Part shown: positions 47,201-59,200 of the stretch, in pieces
Layout: every line of letters starts with the position of its first letter
How positions within the stretch are numbered: the first letter of the stretch is position 1
Origin: Procambarus clarkii
Taxonomy: Eukaryota; Arthropoda; Malacostraca; Decapoda; Cambaridae
Assembly (NCBI RefSeq): GCF_040958095.1
Contig: NC_091209.1
Span: forward strand, 8,832,330 to 8,896,329
Length of the DNA stretch: 64,000 nucleotides
Direction: 5' to 3'
The notes under the pieces: generated by a model
Database searches by the model: none
The model's input: only the letters and a program-made list of their open reading frames with translations
Told to the model about the DNA's origin: nothing
Made by a program: the position numbers and the translations under genes

Positions 47201-50200
47201 AAACTTGTAAAGTAAGGCTCAACATGAGCTATGGTAAGGAAAAGCTTTAGGCCAGCTAACAGGAGTCAGATATCATCTACTCCTGTACCCACATGTGTAA
47301 GAAAACAAAAAGCTTTGCCCGTGTCTACTTTGTCTATGTAGATATTCATATTTCTGCAGCATTGCATATCTTGGCTTATTTTATTTGAGAGATGGACATA
47401 GATAGTTCTTCATAAATGACTGAAAATGCTTCATAGCATTTAAGGGAGTTCTGGTTTTAATTGTACCATGTTTTTTGCATTTCAGGCTGCAGGAGCAGGA
47501 ATCTCTGGTGGTGACACTGAGGTTGTAGCATGGCAGGACAGTGCTGAGCAGATGCCTCACACCATTCAGGCAATTCGTCGCAGACTGCAAGCTAGACTGG
47601 CTCTACATGCACAGCTAGTCAACCTGGAAACTGTTAATTCAACTAGGTATGGTCACTTCAGTTTTCTTTATCATTATTATTGCAATCACCAGCATCAATC
47701 ATCATCGATTCTGTATACAGTACTGTAAATCACTACTCAATGAAGGTTCCCTCATATCCTTCTGCTGCCACCTTTCTTAAGCTTTGTCTATGCATTTGTG
47801 CTTGCATGTATCTTTTCTGAACAAGTCTCTCTCAATAGCTCTTTTTAATCCTGACATAAATGGCATTAGGACACTGAATATGTCAGGCTTCTGGCTCACT
47901 TTTATACCCATGGAGGACACTTACCCTTGCAAAGCTTGACAACAAGTAGAGAACATACCTCAGTCCACCCTTTATTAAGAGAAACTGCCTGCTATGCAAC
48001 ATAAATACAAAACAAACAAACTCTCTACAATGCCAAGAATCTCATAACTACAGAAGCACCTGCTATCCACCTACCCTGGCTGCCACCAGGTAGCAGCTTT
48101 ACTGACTGCAGGATCAAAGTAGGTATACACCTCACTTTTACATCTGGCACCACAATAGGTACATCGGTTGTGCAGACTGCAGTATTTTCAGTTAACACTT
48201 TCGCGCTTTATATTAGAGATAACTCGTCACTGGTTTTTCTTACGGTTCCGCATAACTGCCTACTTTTCTCGTCAATCGAAAAAATATTTCTATAAATTCC
48301 ATTTTTTAACCGAAATGGATGGGGATACTTTTGTTTTGTAGAGAATTTATTTGCGAAGTTTTTGGTACCAGAATGAATATTATATCACATAAACTTCTAT
48401 GAGTAAAAAAAAAAATACACAAAGTATGTTTGGGGGTGTGGCGAGCGTGTGGCAGTGGGTTCCCTTTAGCCGTTGATATATCCAACACGTGGGAAATATT
48501 TGTATGTGTTATGTATATGTCTGTGTAGGGAATTTTACTGCGATCACTGTCATACAAATTATAAAATGTTTCAACAAGTATAAACATGACAAACATCAAA
48601 CGAACGAAAACAACGCGTTCGTTTCTGCCGCGAACGCATACTGAGCGACGTGTTTCTATATTTGGCGCTTCTCTTACACATGCTTTGTACCAATGTTATA
48701 CAGTTCATCTTATAGAAAATTTTATTGCGAACACATTGGTATAAAAAAGAAATACGTACATAGAAAAGTAGGGTCAGGAAACGTATAAACTTTCCAAGCA
48801 TGATTTCCCCCCTGTGTTTTCGCCAGTGCGCTCGCGGCTAACTACTCTCCACTTCACACACTCTTGCGGGTGGGCAATTACCTATATTAAACATTCATAT
48901 GCATATGTCCGTGTAGAGAATTTTATTGTGATTCCAATGATACCAAAATTAGCGATGTAGGACAACTGTAGGCTTCGCAACCATTAAGAAAGTGGAAACA
49001 TTTTGTTGCTGTTTGGCGCTCTCGGCGAGTGATCTGCATAGTTTTTTATTTGGTGTTGATACTCCTTATGCTTGGGCGGCATTTTATAGGTATGCTCTTA
49101 TAGACAATTTCATTGCGAACACAGTGATACCAAATTTAAATACGTGCGCCTTCAATTATTGTCAGGACAGTCAAAAGAGTGTACACTTTTTCGGTCTTAC
49201 TGCGTAGGCGCGCGAAGTGCCGAAAGCATCTGGGGTATTGTTTTTTTTTGAGCGCCGAGAGCGCGAAAGTGTTAACTGGCCATCTTTAAAACTTTGTTGT
49301 CTCCAAGGTTTGCCTCAGTGTTATGAAAGTTTCTTTGAGTGTGTGAATGCTGGAAGATTGAGATATATGTTCCTTGATGCTGATTGTGAAAATCAACAAC
49401 CACCAAAAATACCTAAACTAAGATTGTTGTGTACCCCCTTAACTGGTCCAGCTCTTCTTGCATCCACTTGAATCCAGCATCTGCCCCAGAAATCACAAAT
49501 GAAAGAATTCCAGTTCAAAACATTTTTCCATGCAGTGTTGTAGAAAAACATGTAAAGAAATAGCCTAAGCTACTCTATCCCTTTGAGATGTATTTATTGC
49601 TTATCTCAATAAACATACTTGAACTTGAACTTATGTTGGAATGAAGTTCATACTACTATTGACCAAATTACTGTGCTTGTTGTTTCACCCATATTGGTAT
49701 CGCCCATATTTCACCGCCTGTTGGTGCCCCCATATTCCCACTCCTCCACAAATTATATTTAGAAATTAAATGTTAAATTTGTATTCCTATGAAATTATAA
49801 AAATAAAGTAGTGTGTAGATATGAAAAAATTGGGACAAACTCCGTTGCTATACAGTACTCTGGGTTTAGGAACATGAATATATGCATTTGTCACCACCAA
49901 TTCTCTGCCCTGAGAAACCACACAGCAAGGACAGGAGCTTTGATTGTGTTTTGAAGATTGTATTCTGGTCTGGTTGGAGTAGGCAATGGCTAATGTGTAG
50001 GGATCAAGAAGGCTTCTTGGGTTTCTCTTCCTCTCCACTGTGGTTTCCCAAGTGGGTCTAAGCGTGGAGCTGGGTTCCAAACCCAGTTCCTCCATTTGTT
50101 TGTGGGTGGGATTTGGTGTTTTGTCTTGGTTCTCCTTGGAGTTTACCGGATATGCTTCAGTATATTGTACTCTGTTTAAACACAAAGTTTTGTCTCCTGT

Positions 50201-53200
50201 CTATCAGTATAGTTCCCATTTTCTGTGTTTGCAAACCAGTGATGAAATAAATAAAAATTGGTTGATTTTAGTAGCCTCTTGAATGAGCAGTTGATTGTAC
50301 GGCTGCCTCTTATCATTTGCCCTGCACACACAAATGTTCCGGTAGGTGTTAGCCTCGGTGTCAGGCTGGAGTAAGTCGAGTTGAGCTACCAATAAGTGCA
50401 ATCCCAGGAATATTTTGTTGAGCATAATGAAACACCCTTTTCTGGACTGCACCTCATTAGCTTCCTGTTCCCTCCCTTGTTTTCTAATCAGCCTTGTAAG
50501 GTATGTGCTTGTCATGTGTGTTAATAGTTCACTTCCACACAGTGTTCAGGTACCCCCCAACTGCCACCTGGTGGCAGTTATGGGTAGTTGGATTAGCGGG
50601 GGATTAAGTAGTCAAGAGAGTGGTTTGATGTTTGTAAGGATTGTTAAATGCAGTTCTTCTCAGTAGTGGGCTGGGGCCGGAATCATCGAGCAGTTATGCA
50701 AGAACACTGCTGTACTTACCTGTACATATTTTCTCAATCTTTGATAAATGTAAACAAAGCCACCAAAGATTCAAACAGTTTACAAGCATCGATACTTCCC
50801 AATCAAATGTTGTTATTGTTATAAATAGCTGCCAAAGATTGGGAAAAGATGTACAGGTCCGTAAGTACTTGCATAACTACTTGTTAAATCTGGCCCCTGA
50901 TCTCTAGTCCCCACGAGCTTCCCACCATGTGGAAGGAACAAGACTGCTGGAAAAGGTAGTTGTCCATTGTGGGGAGAATTTGTCATGAGGAGCCTAACAT
51001 ATTTACTGTCTCCCCATCTGTGGCAGTGATAGGCAATGGGAACTACAATGAGGAGGAGTAGCCCAGAAAGCTGCATCTCCTTACACTCAACACTTTAAAA
51101 TAAAGTGAATATGGAGTTGCAGATGTTTCTCTACTTCAGAAATAAACAAACAACTTGTTGAAGAAGATTGAAGTATTTGCAGAGATAAATTTAAATTTAT
51201 GAATTCACTTCTGTGCAAACATGGAACAGTGAAAGGATACACAAGAGAATACAGCAGCACTGCTTGCTGTATTCTTGCTGTCACACATTTTTCCTTTAAA
51301 GGAAAAATGTCTACATCACTGTTGCCAGTGATGTAAACAAGGAATTTTTAATTATATACTTTACCTAACTTTCACCTGAAGAATCAAAACAAGTTTATCA
51401 TATAATTTAGGCTGTTGAAATTTGCTGCATAATGCTTGTGGCATTAGTTAATAAGGTAACAATAAACAGTGCAAAAGTATGGGCTGTGAGAAGGGCTTTG
51501 TAACACTGATGATGATCCAGAATTGATGGGAGTGAAGTGCAATTATTATTATTATGGAAAGGTAAAAAAATACAAATACTGTACCAGTAATGGTATAGGG
51601 TTAATACAAAATGCTAATGGAGTACATTTAACTGCTTGGATATTTTTGTAATGAGACGAGTATTCCCAAGGGGAACAAGATGCCAGATTTATAGATAGAT
51701 ACAACACACAAAATTTATGTAATGTTTATTCTAGAAATTGCAATAATTTCCATGAATATTTCATGCCGGTAAATGATTAATAACACCAACAACATTGTTA
51801 ACTTGGCATGATTTTCAGGTAGAATTGCTAACAATATTTAGTTCAGTTTGGCACCACTTGCTAATACACTTTAACACCACAGTTCGATTGCAATACCTGC
51901 TGAACTTCTACGTCAGCACTTCCCAGGAAAGGTGTGTTCTGAGCTGAAGTCGTGGCGCCCTGTCACTTGGGCCGACTATGAAGCGGCCCCGTCCACTCAG
52001 TCATTACGTGAGGCTCAAGTTGTCACGCAGCAGCATTTATTGTTCTTGGCTATATTTGAGCGGAAACATGGTAAGTTTATAAACTTAAGGTGTCAGATAA
52101 TACAGTTATACTAAATGAGTGCAATTAAAATAGGCCAAGTATCTTATTTGTGAAGTGCTTTTTTATCTATCTGTATATTTGATGCCTTGTTCCCACTGGG
52201 AACTTCCCCTCCTGGAAGAGCTGGTTATCAACAAATTTAGCATGCAGTTACACTGCATCCAGATGTTGACATTTCACTTATCACTCGAAACTTTTGCGGA
52301 AGTTTTCCACAAGAATGTACTGAAGTAACCATTTGCTTACACTAGCAAACAAAAATGTACAATACCTGCATGTCATATGACTAAGGATTGTCACGAGTAA
52401 AATACATATGAGAAATAGAAGAGGAGAATGAGTAAGGCAGGAGCATGTGAGTGTGCTGGTGCATGATAAGTGGTCATCTTGTGCATGTCTTACAATGAAC
52501 ATGTTTTGTGTGCTCCATTGACACATCAGTATATATATACAGGAGGGGGAGGGAACAGGAGGCAATTATGTAAAACAGTGAAAGAATATCTTAAAAAAGC
52601 TGGCCATTGTAGTGCCAATTAAATTATAAACCCTAATGTGGATTCTATATATATTTTTTCTGGAAGGGCTCTTATGGTGGCTTGCTGTTACTATCAACCT
52701 GGATAACAAGAATCAGTCATTTTAAGCCTATTGGGGGGCCAAAGGTTAAGAACCTGGCCACCTCTTAGGGGACAGGAAGCTGAGGGTACTAAGGGCCATC
52801 AGCAAGGTAGAGTGAAACAGAACAAACAACAGCATGGTAAACAAAACAAAATGAGGCCTGAAACTATCAACCCAATAGTCAAGTGGTTGACCCCTTAGTG
52901 GCAGCTGCACCTCCACCAGGTGGCATCACTCCCTGCTACCAGCTCCACTGAGCCAACTCGTCAGCCATTTAGCTGGTGCATATGTTCAACGTTGTTCCTG
53001 TATTTCATCCATCTTTTGAACTCTTGTCTTAAAGAAGCCAATTTCTTTGTTTTTTCTTTCCGTGTTTGCTTTACATACATGTGTTTGTGCCTCACTTTGT
53101 GTGTGGACACAAAGTGTTCACCTCGCGCTATTTGCATCCAGGGTTTTACTTCTCTAGGTGTTGCACCTGTTCTGATAGGGTTGTCTTCTCTGGTGTGTTT

Positions 53201-56200
53201 GAGAGGCTGTTCCCCTCTGGAGGGACCCTTGCCCTGGGTATACCTGGGTAGTGCAGGGTCTTTGATTCCTCTGCAAGGCTTTGAGGTTTAGGGGGCAGTT
53301 TGAGGTATTTCTTCCTTGAGGGGGTAGCACAGGGGGTTTATGGGGGTTGTTTTACAGAACACCACTTATGCTCTAGCCTGCATTTGGCATTTGTTATTCT
53401 ATACTCGGTGAGCAGCCCCCCTGTGCTCAGTGCTCATGCTTGGTCTTTACTTTTGGGTCCCAGCATGCCTGCACTCAGAGGGCTTATGTTTGAAGGATGT
53501 GCCTCAGTCTCAGTCCATCTTCCAATGGCCATTCTTACTGCCCCTGCCATGCTGCCTGTTTGGCAAGTCATACCTTCCTCCCTGAAGTCTGCGACTAGTG
53601 TAATCATGGTTTATCCTATATGGCCTGGAGCTGAACCCTCTTGCCAGGGTTTGGCTCTGGGCTCTACACTGTTTTCTTCAGAGTAGTTCCATTGGGTGCA
53701 AGCTCCACAGGCCCTTCAGCGGCTTATGATTTGCCAGTTTCATATTCCGGCTTTTCGAGGTTCCGTCTGGTGGCGTCTTCCTTTCCTTGCACTCGACCTC
53801 TTCACACACCCCAGCCAGAGCTAATCCTCAGTAGTTCAAGGTTCTCTGCTGATCTCTATGTCTGGAGTTTATAACACTCGTATCATATGGTCTGCAGGTT
53901 CCCAATCTCATGGCACGTCGCACGTGGTTTTCGTCGTGGTAACAGTACGAGGTCTCTTTCTGTCTCTTCCTAGTTTTGCTGTGGCTCCTGTTCTTATGGT
54001 CCTTTAATTTTTGACTTGGCATTTTGTTGAGAGGCTTCTCATGCCAAATGCCGTTGGCTTTTATCAGTCAGCCATGGCACAGTTGCTGTCAGTAACACAG
54101 AATGTCATGATTTTGTCAGCACTCCTTCACAACTTCTGGTCATTTGTTCACATCCAGCCTGCTCATGCTCCTGAGCCTTCTTAGTTTGTTAAAAAGGCCC
54201 TTTTTTCTCTCTCTCTTGCCCCTTTGATCCAGGATTGTTTTTATTGGCCTTGGCTTCAGAGTTTAGGGTTAGGAAGCTTCAAGTTCTCTTCTGGAAGCTG
54301 GGATTTTGTTCTTTTCGCCCAGCGGCCGTTTTCTTCATTTGCAGTCTTCTCCTTTTCTAACTAAGAATGAAATGGCTGGTTTCTGGAGTTTTTTTTTTTG
54401 TTTTGTTTTTTTTGTTTTTGGTGATTGATGCTTGGGTTAGTTCAGCCAGGGATGCATCATTTGTTAAGTTTAGTTGCAGCTATTTGATGTTACTGCCGCA
54501 CCATTAGTGGTGTGCATGGGGACGCTTTGTTTGTGCACCCTGCTTCCCTGGTCTCTTGTTCTAAGGCCCGTTTGTCTCGGGTCATCTGCAGTGTTATGAT
54601 TAGTCAGCCTGTGGTAAACCCTAAGGCCAATGATATTCACCAGTTTTATGCTCTGTCTGCAGTTTTCTTGAACATGTCCTGGCCTGATATTCAGGCTTGA
54701 GAGCTTTGGCAGTTCAACAAAGTGCTAGCGCAACGGGCTTGTGTGGTTCTAGGTGGAGCGACATTACTGATTCACTCTCTTATAAGTGTTACTGGCTTCT
54801 GCTCTCCTATGCCCCTGGTAAATTCTTCTGTTTTTCTCTCCTTGGTGAGATGGCAACAGAGAGCCTCCATAGGATGTATTGAAAGCCTCTTAATGGTGGA
54901 TCCTTGAAGATTTCCTGGACCCTCCCTTTCCCTCTCATGGGCTGTCATTTTATGTCTTCCTGGCTCAATTATGTATTAGGTGGGTTGATCCCACCTGATA
55001 CATCATTGTATCAGATAGCAAAGTGTGTGGCTGCCTGGTGGCATGCAGCTGCTACTGGTAGGGTGAACTGTCTCATGATCAGGTGGGTTGTTTTGGGTCC
55101 TCGTTTTGTGTTTTGTTTACCGTGCCGTTTTGTTTTGCTCTACTTTTCTGGACCTTTTCTTGGTCTGAGTAATACAGTATCTTCATGCTCCCTGCACCTT
55201 TATAGTGGGACCTATAATTTCCTGTAGGCTCTCAGTGACTAGCATGGAGCCATCAAGGATCTGCCAAACAGAGGTGTTTCATTTCAGTCAATTTTTTCTT
55301 TCCTTTCCAAAGGATGTAGCATTTGCAAGTTTGAGAAACTTATCCTATTTCTTCCAATTTGTCCTTATTTAAATCTTCTAATAGTTCATTAAGACAGCAG
55401 TTATATTTGCTGGTGCAAGTACACTGTACATTCAATATTTGTGCAAAAAAAAAAAAAAAAAAAAAAAAGTATTTGCTACATGACATGGAAAAATATGTCC
55501 ATTCTTTGCCGTGTCTACTTCATGATGTTAGATGAAGCATTTTCCAATATATTGGAACCATTCGATTGTGAGGAAAAGAACCTCTTATAAAATACTGTAC
55601 CTACCTAAGCTTTAAAGCTTAGAAGTGCTTTGCCATGTTGAGCTCTTACACTAGTCCAAATGCACGAGTTTATTTGCTTTTGATCATGTATCTGTCATGA
55701 ACATTTCTTGGTCACAACCAAGGAAATCACGAGACATGAAAATAAATTATATTTATAAAAACTTTAGTTACAGCTTATATGATGCACACTACATGGCAAT
55801 TACTGTTTAAAAACCTCTTCCAGCATATCTTTTAATTGATAAAAAATTCATTTTTTAAAAATAAAGTCATGGTATCTTAATATTTTCTTACATAGGAATA
55901 TATTTTTCTTTGTCACAGTACGTCTGGAAGCACTGGTAGCAGTGTCTCCAGATCATCCAAGCACAGTTCCTGTGGTGGCACTGTCTCTCTTATGGGAGGG
56001 CCACCACCAAACAACTAACAACCCACAGCTAAGGGTTAGTGTTTTGTCATGCTCACAATATAACAAGTCTTGTAGTAACATAATCTGTGACATGTTTTAT
56101 CATAGTTCAATTTCTTTTCATGCTGGATGCAAATCTAACTTTTGTATCTTTACAGCATATGGAGAAGGAGGTTAATGTACATTGGGATGAATTAGTATCA

Positions 56201-59200
56201 TCTCGCAGTGATCGCCTTCATCTCCTCCCATTGATTTTATACCGACTGGCAGTTTGTTTAGACGTATACACCGAGGCATACAGTGCCCACGCTGATGCTA
56301 GGGGACCAGATGCACAGTTTCATAAGGAAAAAATATTTTTCAGACCTGCCAGGTACGTTCAGGTGGGCGAAACCTACAGTACTCGTCAATAATATATGAC
56401 CGCCTACTCGGGGCAGTGTGTAATTATGACAAAAACAAAAAATTCTGGTCTTGAGGATGAAAGATTGTAGATGGAATGTATGTGTACTTTGCACAATGTC
56501 ACAGTGTGCACTACTTCCCTGGAGCCACACAGCTGTGATGTTTAGTTAGCCCTGGGCATTCATAGTGAGCAGTTGTGTTTCCTGCTTCGCTCTGGCACTT
56601 TGCCATGTTTTATTGCAGTTATGAGTAGTTGTGGTATGACGTTGCTCTTTTGACACCCACAAAATAAAGAAACCATTGCTCAGATCAATGCTATAAACGA
56701 AGCAGGTCACCAAATTTAATTGTTGGGTGTAGCCAAGTTTCTAGGAGGACCACACCAATGTTTCTGTGATGGAATGTCACCACAGCTTTTCCTCTTGGAA
56801 GTGTGCACAGTACTTTCTCGCGTTGACTTGGCTACACCCAACAATTAACTTTGGTGACCTGCTTCGTTTAACCCCTTAACTGCGTTGCCTCCAAATGTGA
56901 CACTCCCGCAGTGCACAGGAAATAAATTCTCTGGAAAAAATTATTTTTTCTTTTTAGTGTCAAAAACCCTTCCCTCAGTATGTGTATGTAAAAAAAAATC
57001 GAAATTGTACTTACTTTGGCTGCTATGGGGTCCGGAAGTTGGGGCGTGACGTCATCATTCCCCGTGCGCCTGTGCCATAAGCTCTCGGGGGCGGTGGGGC
57101 GCTCGGGGCGGGGCGCGCGAGTTGCCGCGAATATATTTTCGTTCATTTTTTGCGCACCTTTACAAATACATTTTCATTGTTTTTATGTGCCAATCTAATG
57201 TATAATGAACACGTACACTATAATATCGCAGTACAACATCCGTACTGTCCGTAGACACTGTGTTACGTGCATGAAACTTGTGTACACATATGCAGCACAT
57301 AATTACTATGTATCATGCTAATTTGTGTATATATACAATCTATTTACACACTATACACTGTCACACACTAAATACATTCACCATCAACACGTTCAGAGCA
57401 CCGCGAGTGAGAGCTGCCACACCCAGCCAGCCCTCCCTAACTTCTCCAACATTGTATTCGCCGACTTTGCCCCTCCCATCATACAGTTATTCACACCAAT
57501 ATTTCATGTTCATTTATGTATATTTACAACATATGTACTCACTATACACTGTCACACACTATATACATTTACCATCAACACATTCAGAACATCGCGTAGC
57601 AACTGCTTCGTATGGGCCAATAGCAGCTGCCCCGTATGGGCCAATAGCAGCTGCCCCGTATGGGCCAATAGCAGCTGCCCCGTATGGGCCAATAGCAGCT
57701 GCCTCGTATGGGCCAATAGCAGCTGCCTCGTATGGGCCAATAGCAGCTGCCTCGTATGGGCCAATAGCAGCTGCCCGTATGGGCCAATAGCAGCTGCCCG
57801 TATGGGCCAATAGCAGCTGCCTCGTATGGGCCAATAGCAGCTGCCCCATATGGGCCAGTAGCAGCTGCCCCGTATGGGCCAGTAGCAGCTGCCCCGTATG
57901 GGCCAGTAGCAGCTGCCCCGTATGGGCCAATAGCAGCTGCCCCGTATGGGCCAATAGCAGCTGCCCCGTATGGGCCAATAGCAGCTGCCCCGTATGGGCC
58001 AATAGCAGCTGCCCCGTATGGGCCAATAGCAGCTGCCGCATATGGGCCAATAAGAGCTGAAAAGGAACCTAAGAAATCATTCGAAGATTCCTAGATGAAC
58101 GAAATAATGCTGTGGTGCTGTGGCTAGCGCTGTGAACATCGTGAACAGCATTGAATCACTGATATTTGAACATTGTACCCAGTCATTATCACACTCAGGC
58201 TCTAATATAACACTATCATAGCTAAATAATACAAGTTATATATATATTTTGACATTATTAGGCGATGCTGTGGTCACATGCTGAACAGCAGTGCTGTGCG
58301 CTCATGCTGCGAGCGCCAGCCTTGGTTGCTCACACACTACTGAGGCTCCCACACCCAGGAATGTGGACCACGATTTTTTTTAAAGATGGCGTCTGTTTAC
58401 AAGAGCCCTGAGGAAGCTGATGTGAACCCCATGTAGCCGCGGGAGTTTTGAATGGAACGTGAAAAATACAAATACCCGGAGGCGCGTTGCGCAAACCAGA
58501 CGTGAGCCTGCTGGCGCGTTGCGCAGTTTAAGGGTTAAAGCATTGATCTGAGCAATGGTTTCTTTATTTTGTGGGTGTCAAAAGAGCAACGTCATACCAC
58601 AACTACTCATAACTGCAATAAAACATGGCAAGGTGCCAGAGCGAAGCAGGAAACACAACTGCTCACTATGAATGCCCAGGGCCAACTAAGCATCACAGCT
58701 GTGTGGCTCCAGGGAAGTAGTGCACACTATGACATTGTAAACAGAAGTATGTGCCAGGTACACAACCTTTCATACACAAGACCAGATTTATTTTTTGGCA
58801 TAATTTATTCACCATCCCGAGCAGAGCAACGCATACTTTTGACAAATACCAGTAACCACAATGTATGTGGTGGTGTTCCAGGAATTTACTTTTTTTTGTT
58901 TTTGTTTTTATTTTGGGGGGGGGGCACAAATGTGGAAAAAATTTAAAACTATTATATTTGTCATATACAACAGTGTACTTAAATTTACAATTTCATAAAA
59001 TCATTGAATGGCCAGGCCTGGGTCAAGATTCATCAAGCCGTTACACAAGTACCTATGAACCTGTACATCTTTGCTCAGTCTTTGGCGGCTTTGTCTGCAT
59101 TTATTATATAGGTTGCGAGCATTGAAACTTCCCGATCAAATGTCGTTATTGTTATAAATAGTTTCTTAGTGCTTTGGAGCTCATACACTGCTTACATTTA

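Larger units (their letters stand above)
47647..51882 (+). other. THOC5 intron 11, transposon-filled
   Basis: 4.2 kb with a piggyBac-like element (48192-49275), a LINE-type 3' tail (49575-49632) and a foldback MITE (50672-50898). Segments 47647-48190, 49640-50670 and 50900-51880 carry no recognised frame. The 49217-49471 open frame starts inside the transposon and is not an exon. Confidence 0.7.
56400..58826. mobile_element. Large foldback element with about 340-bp arms, split by a later insertion
   Basis: The left arm spans about 56400-56737 and the right arm about 56826-56868 plus 58539-58826. The arms match in complement through CACTACTTCCCTGGAGCCAC, CATTGCTCAGATCAATGC and AACGAAGCAGGTCACCAAA. 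Without the insert the element would be about 760 bp. The insertion lies within the right arm at a TTAA that corresponds to TATAAA in the left arm. Confidence 0.8.

Noticed and set aside
49217-49471. Possible extra THOC5 exon or separate small gene
   Set aside because: The frame begins inside the piggyBac-like element's right end, lacks matching splice sites, and no family member has sequence between exons 11 and 12.
54904-55227. 107-codon plus-strand frame taken as a host gene
   Set aside because: It lies inside the DIRS-like fossil and runs through its right inverted terminus.
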